Notes: generated from the sequence alone by a model not told the origin. DNA of 64,000 nt from Solirubrobacter sp963736505 (GCA_963736505.1 CAVTOZ010000001.1:372001-436000); one strand, 5' to 3'. Shown: positions 7,331 through 15,880, counted from the first letter of the stretch. Translations and numbers: made by a program.

Positions 7331-9034
7331 CTTCGCCACGGCGGGCCAGCGCTCGGCGATCACGCTCACGAGCGCCCGGTTCAGCGGCCACAGGATGCGC
7401 GGGTTCTCCAGCCCGGCGAGCCGGCAGGTCGTGAGCACCGGCCCGGACGAGGCGAAGCGCACGATCCCCGGCTTGAGCTCGACGGTGCCGACCAGCGTCG
7501 GCGTCTGCGGCTTGACGACGACGGCGCTGACGAGCCGCTGCGACCCGACGCTGGCGAAGTCCTGCACGCGGAAGCCGCTGAGCGTGCGCTCGCCGTCGTG
7601 CAGCGTGAGCCGGCGCTTGTAGGTGTCCACGTACGGCACGCCGAGCGCGCTGGGCGTCGCGACCGGCACCACGGGCGACGTCTGCAGCGCCGTCAGCCGG
7701 TAGCGGTCGTCGCCCTCGTCCCAGTCGACCATGAACGGCAGCAGCGCCTCGGACCCCTCGCCGGGCACGCCGTAACCGCCGACCAGCTCCTCGCTGCCGT
7801 CGCCGTCGAGGTCGCCGAGGAAGCGGTACTGGAAGACGACGCCGGGCTCGCGCGGCTGGAAGCGGAAGCGCAGGCGCAGCGCGTTGCCGGAGCGGTCGTA
7901 GATGCGCAGCTCGTCGGAGGTGAGCGGCCGCGGGGCGCGGCTCGCGGGCAGCGGCCGCTTGTCGTGGAACATGAACAGGTAGGACTGCTCGCCGCTGCCG
8001 TGGAAGTCGGCCGTGCGGTTGAACTTCACCACGCGCAGCCCGCGCGTGGCGTCGCGCTGGATCGTGTCCAGGCGGGTCGACAGCGACGGCTCGGAGAAGC
8101 CGCCGGCGAGGCTGACCGCGACGGTCGCGGCGAGCAGCGCGAGCGCGGTCGCGGCGGCGCCGGCGAACAGCCGGTCGCGCACGTTGCCGAACGCGTCCGG
8201 CGGGGCGGTCGAGTCCGGCAGGACGGCCGGCGGCGCGGGCCCGTCGCGGCCGCTGCTGGCCCGCTCGCGGCCGGTGCCGTCGTCGTCGAGCTCGAACACG
8301 TGCGCCCGCGCGGCGACGGCGCGCGCGGCCTCGCCCGCCTCCCCCGCCGCGGCGAGCAGCTCGTCGTAGCCGGCGCTGCGCATCGTCGCGACGATCGCGG
8401 GCGGCGGCGTGTACCGCAGGATCCGATCGAGCACGCCGGCGTCGAGCGCCTCGACGTAGCGCTCGAGGCCGTCGAGCCAGATCAGCGAGTCCTCCTTCAG
8501 CACGGCGCCAGGCGGCGGGTAGACGCTCGCGACGGCGCGCAGCCCGTCGGCGTCGCGCGGGACGATCAGCCACGCCTGCTCGCCGAGCGAGGCGATCGCC
8601 GCCTCCAGCGCGGCGCGCGACTTGCCGGCGAGCGGCCGGCCGAGGACGAGCACGAAGCGGCCCGGCCGGACCGCGTCGCGCAGCGCCGCGTCGTCCTCGC
8701 GCGGGAGGAACAGCGCATCGGCCGGCTCGCCGTCCACGATCCGCGCCGGGAACACGCCCAGCCGCCGGCGGTCGACCTCGCCGAGCCGCCGCAGCGGCCA
8801 GAACCGCAGCGCCGCGTCGAGCGTGGCGTTGCGCTCGGAGACCGCGGCGCGGCCCTGGCGCAGGCGGTCGAGCGCGAACGTGGCGGTCGCCGCCGTGAGC
8901 GTGATCAGGGCCGAGACGCTCGGGCGCGGATCGAACGCGCCGACGACCTGCTGCAGGACCTGCACCAGCACGAGCGTCGCGGCGAAGATGGCGCCGGCGC
9001 GGGCGGCGGTCGTGGCACGGCTCACGCCCGGCAT
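7313..9034 (-). CDS. Membrane P-loop NTPase-like protein with FG-GAP-type repeat
   Basis: About 573 residues with an unusual layout. Two predicted membrane helices come first (AGAIFAATLVLVQVLQQVVG and VSALITLTAATATFAL). A cytoplasmic segment follows with a Walker A-like GRPLAGKS and a Walker B-like SLIWLDGLE. A third helix (AATALALLAATVAVSLAGG) leads to an outer domain containing FLGDLDGDGSEELVGGYG, a calcium-binding FG-GAP (integrin-like) motif. This suggests nucleotide-dependent signalling across the membrane, but no substrate or partner is evident. ATG at 9034 or 9037 faces the DsbA-like ATG with only about ten bases between them; a GTG at 9025 is an alternative. Confidence 0.6.
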   Translation of the reverse strand: MPGVSRATTAARAGAIFAATLVLVQVLQQVVGAFDPRPSVSALITLTAATATFALDRLRQGRAAVSERNATLDAALRFWPLRRLGEVDRRRLGVFPARIVDGEPADALFLPREDDAALRDAVRPGRFVLVLGRPLAGKSRAALEAAIASLGEQAWLIVPRDADGLRAVASVYPPPGAVLKEDSLIWLDGLERYVEALDAGVLDRILRYTPPPAIVATMRSAGYDELLAAAGEAGEAARAVAARAHVFELDDDGTGRERASSGRDGPAPPAVLPDSTAPPDAFGNVRDRLFAGAAATALALLAATVAVSLAGGFSEPSLSTRLDTIQRDATRGLRVVKFNRTADFHGSGEQSYLFMFHDKRPLPASRAPRPLTSDELRIYDRSGNALRLRFRFQPREPGVVFQYRFLGDLDGDGSEELVGGYGVPGEGSEALLPFMVDWDEGDDRYRLTALQTSPVVPVATPSALGVPYVDTYKRRLTLHDGERTLSGFRVQDFASVGSQRLVSAVVVKPQTPTLVGTVELKPGIVRFASSGPVLTTCRLAGLENPRILWPLNRALVSVIAERWPAVAKSRGCA

Positions 9035-9044
9035 CATCCCGCCG

Positions 9045-9833
9045 ATGAACGTCGAGCTGTTCACCGACCCCGCCTGCCCGTTCGCGTTCTCCGCCGAGCC
9101 GGTCCGCTGGCGGCTGAAGTGGCATTACGGCGACCAGCTCACGTGGCGCGTGCGCATGATCGTCCTGACGCTCGAGCCGGGCGAGGACGCGAAGCTCGCC
9201 GAAGGCGCCCCGGGGCTGCAGAAGCGCTACGGGATGCCGATCGAGCCGTCGCCGTACGCGCGCACGTTCTCGTCGGAGCCCGCCTGCCGCGCCGTCGTCG
9301 CCGCGCGCGAGCACGCGCCGGGCAGCGAGGAGCGGCTGCTGCGGCGGCTGCGCGTGCGCGCGATGCTCGGCGGGCTGCTCGACGACCCCGCGCTGATCGC
9401 CGCGGCCGCGGAGGACGCCGGGCTCGATCCCGTCGCGCTGGCGGGCTGGGACGCCGAGGAGGCGCTGCAGGCCGACATCGCCGCGGCCCGCGACCCGTCG
9501 CCCGCCGCCCGCGCGCTCGACCACAAGCTCGGCGGGCCGCCGGAGCAGCGGCGCTACACGGCCCCGAGCTACGAGATCGGCGCGATCTCCGTGCCCGGCT
9601 TCAACCCGATCGAGGCCTACGACGTCGCGATCGCGGCGCAGATGCCGGAGGTCGTCCGGCGCAAGCGGCCCGAGTCCGTCGAGCAGCTGCTGGCCTGGGC
9701 GGGCGAGCCGCTCGCGACCGCCGAGGTCGTCGCGGTGATGGAGCGCGGCGAGCAGTCCGTGCGCGCCGCGCTGGCGAGGGTCGCGCGCCCGATCCCGGCG
9801 GGCGCCGACTGCTACTGGGAGTACGGGTCGTAG
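9045..9833 (+). CDS. DsbA-family / FrnE-like thioredoxin-fold protein
   Basis: A 262-residue protein that begins directly with a thioredoxin fold (MNVELFTDPACPFAFS), the place where DsbA/FrnE/2-hydroxychromene-carboxylate isomerase proteins keep their active site. Only the first cysteine is present (CPFA in place of CxxC), so a monothiol or glutathione-type role is more likely than disulfide formation. A helical insert follows, and the fold closes with APSYEIGAISVPGFNPIEAY, which contains the cis-proline loop (SVP). There is no signal peptide, so it is cytoplasmic. Its final 22 bases overlap the convergent VOC gene. Confidence 0.8.
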   Translation: MNVELFTDPACPFAFSAEPVRWRLKWHYGDQLTWRVRMIVLTLEPGEDAKLAEGAPGLQKRYGMPIEPSPYARTFSSEPACRAVVAAREHAPGSEERLLRRLRVRAMLGGLLDDPALIAAAAEDAGLDPVALAGWDAEEALQADIAAARDPSPAARALDHKLGGPPEQRRYTAPSYEIGAISVPGFNPIEAYDVAIAAQMPEVVRRKRPESVEQLLAWAGEPLATAEVVAVMERGEQSVRAALARVARPIPAGADCYWEYGS

Positions 9834-10192
9834 GTGCCGAACGACCAGCGGTTGCCCTCGAGGTCGCGCGCGCTGTACTCGCGCGATCCGTACTCCTGAT
9901 CGACGAGGTCGCGGAACACCTCGGCGCCCTTCGCCACGGCGTTCGCGTGGTGGGCGTCGACGTCCTCGACGACGACGTAGATGCTGATCGGCGACGCCGC
10001 CGCGTCCCACGCCTCGTCGCGGATCTGGCCGAGCATGATCAGGCCCGCGCCGAGCCTGAGCTCGGCATGCTGGACGGCGCCGTCGTCGCCGCGGTACACG
10101 GCCTTCTCCTCGAAGCCGAAGGCGTCCTTCAGCCACGCGATCGCCGCGTTCGCGTCCTTGTAGCGGAGCGCCGGGAAGATGTTCGGATGCAT
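9812..10192 (-). CDS. VOC-superfamily (glyoxalase/bleomycin-resistance-like) protein
   Basis: A 126-residue vicinal-oxygen-chelate fold protein: IFPALRYKDANAAIAWLKDAFGFEE, then AELRLGAGLIMLGQ, and a second half with ISIYVVVEDVDAHHANAVAKGAEV and YSARDLEGNRWSFGTY. These two beta-alpha-beta-beta-beta modules are diagnostic. Members bind a metal and act on small ligands, or sequester antibiotics. It starts 4 bases after the stop of acoC, so it is the last gene of the aco operon; detoxifying a dicarbonyl such as diacetyl is conceivable but speculative. Confidence 0.85.
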   Translation of the reverse strand: MHPNIFPALRYKDANAAIAWLKDAFGFEEKAVYRGDDGAVQHAELRLGAGLIMLGQIRDEAWDAAASPISIYVVVEDVDAHHANAVAKGAEVFRDLVDQEYGSREYSARDLEGNRWSFGTYDPYSQ

Positions 10193-10196
10193 GGTG

Positions 10197-11231
10197 CTAG
10201 ACGGCTCCCACGGTGATGAAGCGGTCGATCAGGCGGTTGACCTCGCCCGCCGCCTCCATGTGCGGGGAGTGGCCGGCGCCTTCGACGATGTGCGCGTCGG
10301 CGCCCGGCGCGATGATGCGGTCCTCGGCGCCCCAGATCCTCAGGACCGGGACGTCGACCTCCGGCGCGTCGGTGAACGCCGCGGCGGCGATCACCGTGAG
10401 CGCCTCCGTCACGCCGTCGATGCGCTTGTACTTGAGCACGTCGTCGACGAGCGAGCGCGTCACGAGCGACTCGTCGGCGAACAGCAGCTGCAGCAGCGGC
10501 TTGAGCTCGCGCCGGCTCTCGGCGGCGATGAAGCCGTCGATGTAGTCGCGGTTGACGGGCTGCCCGAACCCGGCCGGGGCGACGAGCGTCAGCGTCGCCG
10601 CGCGGCCACGCGCGGCGAGCTGCGCGGCCACGAGGCCGCCGAGCGAGTGGCCCACCAGGTGCGGCTTGTCGAGACCCTGCGAATCGAGGAAGCCGACGAC
10701 CGCGTCGGCCAGCGCGGTGCCGTCGCCCACGTCCTTCGACGACGCGCCGTGCCCGGGCAGGTCGAGCGCGTAGACGACGTGCTCGGAGGCCAGCGCCGGC
10801 AGCGCGAACAACCAGTTGTTCAGGTCGCCGCCGAAGCCGTGGATGAGCACGACCGGCTCGCCGGCGTCGCCCTGCTTGAGGAAGCGGATCGGGCCCGCCA
10901 TCTCCGTCTGCGCGCCCTCGTCCTCCTCGGCCTCGGGCACGAACGTGGCCTGGAACTCGGCCACGAACGCGTCGATCTCCGCGTCGGACTCGGCCGCGTC
11001 GGCGATCACGCCGAGCATGCCGCCGACGGGGATCACCTCCCCGACGGCGCCGACGCGGCGGCGCAGGACGCCGGACGCCGTGGACTCCACGGCGCCCGTG
11101 ATCTTCTCCGTCTCGACCTCGCACAGCTCGTCGCCGGCGGCCACCTCGGCGCCCTCCTCGACGAGCCAGTCGAGCACGCGCCCCTCGGTCATCGAGAGGC
11201 CCCACTTCGGCATGCCCAGCTTCGCGATCAT
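10197..11231 (-). CDS. acoC: Acetoin dehydrogenase E2: lipoyl domain plus alpha/beta-hydrolase
   Basis: A 344-residue protein with the hallmark layout of AcoC. Residues 1-80 are a biotinyl/lipoyl carrier domain with the lipoylated lysine K43 in VETEKITGAV. After an acidic linker (~85-112), residues 115-340 form an alpha/beta-hydrolase with oxyanion-loop HGFGG, nucleophile S196 in GHSLGG, and a late histidine in GAGHSPH. This replaces the usual 2-oxoacid dehydrogenase E2 core. In the acetoin complex it takes the acetyl unit from E1 and passes it to CoA. It lies 58 bases after acoB. Confidence 0.88.
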   Translation of the reverse strand: MIAKLGMPKWGLSMTEGRVLDWLVEEGAEVAAGDELCEVETEKITGAVESTASGVLRRRVGAVGEVIPVGGMLGVIADAAESDAEIDAFVAEFQATFVPEAEEDEGAQTEMAGPIRFLKQGDAGEPVVLIHGFGGDLNNWLFALPALASEHVVYALDLPGHGASSKDVGDGTALADAVVGFLDSQGLDKPHLVGHSLGGLVAAQLAARGRAATLTLVAPAGFGQPVNRDYIDGFIAAESRRELKPLLQLLFADESLVTRSLVDDVLKYKRIDGVTEALTVIAAAAFTDAPEVDVPVLRIWGAEDRIIAPGADAHIVEGAGHSPHMEAAGEVNRLIDRFITVGAV

Positions 11232-11289
11232 GCCCCTGCTCCGCGTGGCCGTGCCACCGCCACTCTTCCGGTCGACCCGGTCCGATTCA

Positions 11290-12303
11290 TTACCGCGCCA
11301 CCGGAGCCCCCGTCGTCTCCCGGATCGCCGCCGCGATCGACTCGGGCGTCGGCACGTACGCGTCCTCCAGCACGGGCGAGAACGGCACCGGCGTATGCGG
11401 CGGCGTGACCATCCGCGGCGCGGCCTTCAGGTCGCCGAACGCCTCGCGCGCGACGAGCGCGATGATGTCGGCGGCCATGCCGCAGCGCGGCCCCGCCTCG
11501 TCGACGACGACCAGCCGCCCCGTGTTCTCGACGCTCTCGAGGATCGTGTCCTCGTCGAGCGGCGACGTCGTGCGCGGGTCGACGATCTCGACCGACACGT
11601 CGCCGAGCGCGTCGGCGGCCTGCTCGACGAGCCCGACCATGCGCCCGAGCGCGACGACCGTCACGTCACTCCCCTCGCGCACGACGCTCGCCTCGCCGAA
11701 CGGGATCGTGTAGCTCTCCTCCGGCACGTCGCCCTCGAGCGTGTAGAGGACCTTGTGCTCGAGGAAGATGACCGGGTCGTCGTCGCGGATCGCCTGGATC
11801 AGCAGGCCCTTCGCGTCGTACGGGTTCGACGGCAGGACGACCTTCAGCCCCGGGATGTGGGTGAGGATCGGGTACAGCGCCTGCGAGTGCTGCGACGCCG
11901 CGCGGATGCCCGCGCCGTACATCGTGCGGATCACCATCGGCGTCACGGCCTTGCCGCCGAACATGTAGCGGAACTTCGCCGCCTGGTTGAAGATCTGGTC
12001 CAGGCAGACGCCGAGGAAGTCGACGAACATCAGCTCGGCGATCGGCCGCAGCCCGGAGGCCGCCGCGCCCGCGGCGGCGCCGACGTACGCCGACTCCGAG
12101 ATCGGCGTGTCGATCACGCGGCCGGGGAACTTCGCGTAGAGCCCCTTGGTGACGCCGAGCACGCCGCCCCAGGCGTCGTCCTCGCCCGGCGCGCCCATGC
12201 CGCCGGCGATGTCCTCGCCCATGATCACGACGGTCGGGTCGCGCTCCATCTCCTGCGCGATCGCCTCGGCGACGGCCTGTTGGTAGCTGATCTTGCGGGC
12301 CAT
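11290..12303 (-). CDS. acoB: Acetoin dehydrogenase E1 component, beta subunit
   Basis: A 337-residue transketolase-like beta subunit. It opens with ARKISYQQAVAEAIAQEMERDP and VVIMGEDIAGG, the E1-beta signature, then RVIDTPISESAYVGAAAGAA and the RTMYGAG region. The C-terminal domain carries VVDEAGPRCGMAADI. With the alpha subunit it forms the ThDP-dependent E1 that cleaves acetoin (or a 2-oxo acid) and loads the lipoyl arm of AcoC. It begins 3 bases after acoA stops. By sequence alone E1-beta proteins of acetoin, pyruvate and branched-chain complexes look alike; the neighbours decide. Confidence 0.88.
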   Translation of the reverse strand: MARKISYQQAVAEAIAQEMERDPTVVIMGEDIAGGMGAPGEDDAWGGVLGVTKGLYAKFPGRVIDTPISESAYVGAAAGAAASGLRPIAELMFVDFLGVCLDQIFNQAAKFRYMFGGKAVTPMVIRTMYGAGIRAASQHSQALYPILTHIPGLKVVLPSNPYDAKGLLIQAIRDDDPVIFLEHKVLYTLEGDVPEESYTIPFGEASVVREGSDVTVVALGRMVGLVEQAADALGDVSVEIVDPRTTSPLDEDTILESVENTGRLVVVDEAGPRCGMAADIIALVAREAFGDLKAAPRMVTPPHTPVPFSPVLEDAYVPTPESIAAAIRETTGAPVAR

Positions 12304-12306
12304 GGG

Positions 12307-13302
12307 CTAGTACCTCAGGTAGACGTCGGTGAGCACGTCGGCGGGCGTCGGGTCCGGCGCCGCGTGCGCCTCCTCGACGGCCTCGTCCATCAGCCTGAGC
12401 GACGCCTCGTCGATCGCCGACAGCTCGTCCGGCTCGACGATCCCCGCCTCGGTGACGCGGCGGGTGAACGCGTCCAGGCAGTCGCGGTCGCGCCGCAGCG
12501 CCTCGACCTCGCCTTCGCCGCGGTAGGTCTGCTGGTCGCCCTCGAAGTGGCCGTAGTAGCGCATCACCTTGCACTCGAGCAGCGTCGGACCGCCGCCCGA
12601 GCGGGCGCGCGCGATCGCCTCGCCCGCCGCCTCGTGGACGGCGAAGAAGTCGAACCCGTCGACGGTGATGCCGGGCAGTCCGAAGCCGTCGGCGCGCTTG
12701 GCGACGTCGATGCCGGACTGGTGGTAGTTCGACGACGTCGACTCCGCGTAGCCGTTGTTCTCGACCACGAACAGGCACGGCAGGTGCCAGCTCGCGGCGA
12801 GGTTCAGCGACTCCAGGAACGTGCCCTGGTTGGAGCCGCCGTCGCCGGTGAAGGAGACGCCGACCTGGTCGGTCTGGGTCACCTTCGCCTTCAGGCCGAC
12901 GCCGCACACGAGCGGCGGGCCGCCGCCGACGATGCCGTTGGCGCCGAGCATGCCCTTGCCGATGTCGGCGATGTGCATCGAGCCGCCCTTGCCGTGGCAG
13001 ATCCCCGTCGCCTTGCCGTAGATCTCGGCCATCATCGCCTTCACGTCGCAGCCCTTGGCGATCGCGTGGCCGTGGCCGCGGTGGGTGGACGCGACGAAGT
13101 CGTCGTCGCGCAGGTGGGCCATCACCCCGGCCGCGATCGCCTCCTCGCCGGCGTACAGATGGACGAAGCCGGGGATGTCCCCGGTCGCGAACTCGGTGTG
13201 CAGACGCTCCTCGAAATCGCGGATGGTGCGCATCACGCGATAGGCCTCGAGCAGCTGCTCCTTGGTGAGCTCCCCGGCTCCGGGGGGCGCGACTGCCGAC
13301 AT
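12307..13302 (-). CDS. acoA: Acetoin dehydrogenase E1 component, alpha subunit (ThDP-binding)
   Basis: A 331-residue E1-alpha subunit. The ThDP/Mg2+ motif is complete: GDGGSNQGTFLESLNLAA through FVVENNGYA. Upstream are the family blocks YRVMRTIRDFEERL, HLYAGEEAIAAGV and KGGSMHIAD. It binds thiamine diphosphate, attacks acetoin and produces acetaldehyde plus an acetyl unit for AcoC. A GAGGAGAG ribosome-binding site stands 4 bases before the ATG, so this gene is translated from a leadered mRNA inside the operon. acoX ends 34 bases upstream. Confidence 0.88.
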   Translation of the reverse strand: MSAVAPPGAGELTKEQLLEAYRVMRTIRDFEERLHTEFATGDIPGFVHLYAGEEAIAAGVMAHLRDDDFVASTHRGHGHAIAKGCDVKAMMAEIYGKATGICHGKGGSMHIADIGKGMLGANGIVGGGPPLVCGVGLKAKVTQTDQVGVSFTGDGGSNQGTFLESLNLAASWHLPCLFVVENNGYAESTSSNYHQSGIDVAKRADGFGLPGITVDGFDFFAVHEAAGEAIARARSGGGPTLLECKVMRYYGHFEGDQQTYRGEGEVEALRRDRDCLDAFTRRVTEAGIVEPDELSAIDEASLRLMDEAVEEAHAAPDPTPADVLTDVYLRY

Positions 13303-13336
13303 GCGTCTCTCCTCGCTTCGACTGCTGCGTAAGAAG

Positions 13337-14293
13337 CTACGCCTCCCGGAGTTGCAACCCCGTTGCGGCCCGGTGCATGACCGCGTCGACGTCGATCCGG
13401 CGCGGGCCGTCGCCGAGCACGACGGTCGCCCGCCCGGGCCGCTCGATCTCGCGCTCTCCGTCGAGCGCTAGGCAGCCCGCCGCCGTGATCGTCACGGGGC
13501 CGGTCATCGGGGCGAAGGATGCGATGTCGACCGGCACGATGAGACCTGGCGCGATCGGGGCCAGGATCCGCTCGCCTTCGCCGAGCGTCACGTGCACGCC
13601 GACCGCGCCGGGCGCGAGCATGCCGGCGATCGCGGACAGGCCGACGGCGCCCGGGTTCGCGCGCGTCACGAACAGCTCGGTGATGCTGTCCGCGCGCCAC
13701 AGCGCGCGGGCGCCGACGAAGCGCTGCGCGCTGACGGCGACGTCGACGAGCGCGAGGTCCCGCGTGCCGTCCGCGCGCAGCTCGAGCGCCGGCTCGCGAG
13801 CGATGTCGGCGTCGGTCGCGAGGCCCGCCGCCAGCCCGGCGACCGTCGCCTCGCGCATCTCCGGGAACGCGTTGTTGGTGCCGGTCGAGAGCGCGACGAT
13901 CGGCGTGTCGCCGCACGCCTTGGCGACGACGCGGTGCGTGCCGTCGCCGCCGAGCACGACGATCGCCGTCACGCCGCGCTCGACCATCGCGCGCACCGCC
14001 GCCGTCGTGTCGCGCGCGGAGCCGGAGAGCGGCAGCTCGAGCACCTCCAGCGGCAGCGGCTGCCCGTGCGACTTCAGCAGCCGCTCCAGCGTCCACCCGA
14101 GGCCGTCGGCGGCTGGCATCATCAGCGCGCGATCGACGCCCGCGGCGGCCAGCCCGGTCAGCACGCGGAACACCATCCCGGCCTTCTCGGAGTTGCCGAA
14201 GACCGACGCGCCCGCGACGAGCCGCCTGATGTCCCTTCCCGACGCCGGGTTCGCGACGATGCCGACCATCCCGGCCGTAACGTTGTCAGACAT
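13337..14293 (-). CDS. acoX: AcoX-like ATP-NAD kinase-fold protein
   Basis: A 318-residue protein beginning with VGIVANPASGRDIRRLVAGASVF, the signature of AcoX, and containing the NAD-kinase motifs VLGGDGTHRVVAKACGDTP and ALSTGTNNAFPE. AcoX proteins accompany acetoin dehydrogenase genes but their exact role is not settled. ATG at 14293 has a GGGAGG ribosome-binding site six bases upstream; an internal ATG 24 bases later is the alternative. The chosen ATG overlaps the divergent hydrolase's ATG (shared CATG). It heads acoX-A-B-C-VOC. Confidence 0.85.
   Translation of the reverse strand: MSDNVTAGMVGIVANPASGRDIRRLVAGASVFGNSEKAGMVFRVLTGLAAAGVDRALMMPAADGLGWTLERLLKSHGQPLPLEVLELPLSGSARDTTAAVRAMVERGVTAIVVLGGDGTHRVVAKACGDTPIVALSTGTNNAFPEMREATVAGLAAGLATDADIAREPALELRADGTRDLALVDVAVSAQRFVGARALWRADSITELFVTRANPGAVGLSAIAGMLAPGAVGVHVTLGEGERILAPIAPGLIVPVDIASFAPMTGPVTITAAGCLALDGEREIERPGRATVVLGDGPRRIDVDAVMHRAATGLQLREA
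14278..14283 (+). promoter_or_regulatory. -10 box of leaderless hydrolase mRNA
   Basis: TAACGT stands eight bases before the ATG of the metallo-beta-lactamase-fold gene, inside the first codons of acoX. The spacing matches that of several other genes in the window and points to a transcript that begins at or next to the start codon. No convincing -35 box is seen. Confidence 0.4.
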
Positions 14294-15026
14294 GCGCGAC
14301 CTCCCTGGTCTCACCGCGTGGGTCCTGGGCAGCGGCGGCTGGCTGGGAACGGACGAGCGCGAGACGGCGTGCACGCTCGTGCGACAGGGCGATCGGGCGC
14401 TCGTGCTCGACGCCGGGTCCGGGCTGCGGCGGCTGATCACGATGCTCGACGGCGTGCGCGAGCTCCACGTGGTGCTCACGCATTTCCATCTCGATCACGT
14501 GTGCGGGCTCGGGTACGTGCCGGCACTGCCGCTCGTGCCCACCATCTGGGCGCCGGGGGCATGGCTCTACGGGCGGCCGAGCGCGGAGATCCTCGCACCG
14601 CTGCGCGAGCCGCCGCTGTCGCCGTTCACGCACGCGCAGCTCGGCGCCGTGCGGGAGCTCGCCGAGACCCAGACGATCGGCGGGTTCGCGGTCGCCGCAC
14701 GCGCCCAGGAGCGCCACTGGGACCCGACCGCGGGGCTGCGCGTCGGCGACTTCCTCGCGCTCTGCACGGACACCGCCTACGACCCCGGCAGCGGGCCGTT
14801 CGCGCACGGCGTCGCGCACCTGCTGCACGAGGCATGGTCGCTCGAGGGCGACGAGGGCGACGCGAGCGCGCGGGCGGCCGGCACCGTCGCGCGCGAGGCC
14901 GGCGCCGGCCGGCTCACGCTGATCCACCTCAGCCCGCGACTCGCGGACGCCGGTGCGCTGCTGGCCGCCGCGCGCGCCGAGTTCGCGCCGGCGCAGCTCG
15001 GCTATGACGGGCTCGCGCTCGCGTGA
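14292..15026 (+). CDS. Metallo-beta-lactamase-fold hydrolase
   Basis: A 244-residue MBL-fold enzyme. The zinc motif T-H64-F-H66-L-D68-H69 is intact, and a later CTDTAYD plus LHEAW and LIHLSPR supply the remaining metal ligands typical of the RNase Z/cyclic-phosphodiesterase-like branch. The start has WVLGSGGWLGT, a glycine-rich first strand of that branch. It probably hydrolyses a phosphodiester or similar bond; the substrate is unknown. It is divergent from the aco operon with start codons overlapping by two bases, and no ribosome-binding site precedes it, so a leaderless mRNA is likely. Confidence 0.83.
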   Translation: MRDLPGLTAWVLGSGGWLGTDERETACTLVRQGDRALVLDAGSGLRRLITMLDGVRELHVVLTHFHLDHVCGLGYVPALPLVPTIWAPGAWLYGRPSAEILAPLREPPLSPFTHAQLGAVRELAETQTIGGFAVAARAQERHWDPTAGLRVGDFLALCTDTAYDPGSGPFAHGVAHLLHEAWSLEGDEGDASARAAGTVAREAGAGRLTLIHLSPRLADAGALLAAARAEFAPAQLGYDGLALA

Positions 15027-15046
15027 GGCGATGCATGCCGTGCGGC

Positions 15047-15877
15047 TCAGGTAGCCGGCGGGCCCTGCGCGATCTGCGCGCGCGTGTGGTCGAGGTCGCC
15101 GCGCCACCAGCCGAGCTTCTCGACGTACCACGTGAGCACGTCGAACTCGTCCAGCGAGGCGCGGTCGCCCTCGCTGTTGCCCTCGACGATCACGTCGAGC
15201 GGCGCGAGTCCTTCGGGCCGGTGCGCGTACGTGTAGGCGACGATCTCGCGCAGCTGCTCGGGCGCCATCGTGAACTCGTGCGGCGCGCCGTGCAGGATCG
15301 GGAACACGCCGTCCCAGCGCGCGGCGCGGCGGAACGGGCGCTTCGCGGGCCAGCCGCCGCCGATCCAGACCGGGATCCGCGGGCGCTGGAGCGGACGCGG
15401 CTGGAAGCGGATGTCGCGGACCGTGAGGTGCTCGCCCTCGTAGCGCACGGTCTCGCCGGTCCACAGGCGATCGAGCACCTCGAGCCCCTCGTCGAGCCGG
15501 TCGGCGCGGATCCGCGCGTCGCCCTCCTCGCCGAACCGCGCGTACTCGTGGTCGCCCGACCAGCCGAGCGCGGCGCCGAAGATCAGCCGCCCGCGCGAGA
15601 GCTGGTCGAGCGTCACCGTCTCGCGCGCGACCTTGTGCGCGCGCCGGCGCGACAGCGGCGTGAGCAGCGCGCCGATGCGCACGCGCGTCGTCGCCGCCGC
15701 GATCGCCGCGAGCGCGATCTGCGGGTCGGCCGCCGGGATCGACTGGTCCTCCGGCACGAGGTGGTCCCAGATGAAGAAGCCGTCCCAGCCCGCGCGCTCG
15801 GCCGCCTGCGCGAGCTCGACGAGCGCGTGCGGGTCGCTGTACTCGGCCAGGTTGGGGACGCCGACGGCGCGGAACAC
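15047..15877 (-). CDS. LLM-class (F420-type) oxidoreductase
   Basis: A 276-residue luciferase-like TIM-barrel protein: VELAQAAERAGWDGFFIWDHL, RVRIGALLTPLSRRRAHKVARE, LDQLSRGRLIFGAALGWS and RPLQRPRIPVWIGG are the usual blocks of F420- or flavin-dependent LLM enzymes. The hydride acceptor is not evident; F420 is the usual cofactor in actinobacteria. GTG at 15877 is the start. It follows azlD after only three bases and so belongs to the azlCD transcription unit, though a shared function with amino-acid export is not obvious. Confidence 0.85.
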   Translation of the reverse strand: MFRAVGVPNLAEYSDPHALVELAQAAERAGWDGFFIWDHLVPEDQSIPAADPQIALAAIAAATTRVRIGALLTPLSRRRAHKVARETVTLDQLSRGRLIFGAALGWSGDHEYARFGEEGDARIRADRLDEGLEVLDRLWTGETVRYEGEHLTVRDIRFQPRPLQRPRIPVWIGGGWPAKRPFRRAARWDGVFPILHGAPHEFTMAPEQLREIVAYTYAHRPEGLAPLDVIVEGNSEGDRASLDEFDVLTWYVEKLGWWRGDLDHTRAQIAQGPPAT

Positions 15878-15880
15878 GGG

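Noticed and set aside
7239..10136. A 965-codon minus-strand frame
   Set aside because: Arginine/alanine-rich shadow of the membrane P-loop gene and DsbA-like gene, with no motif.
10816..13332. An 838-codon plus-strand frame across the aco genes
   Set aside because: The minus-strand frames encode complete, recognisable E1 and E2 subunits. The plus frame has no homology and low-complexity composition.
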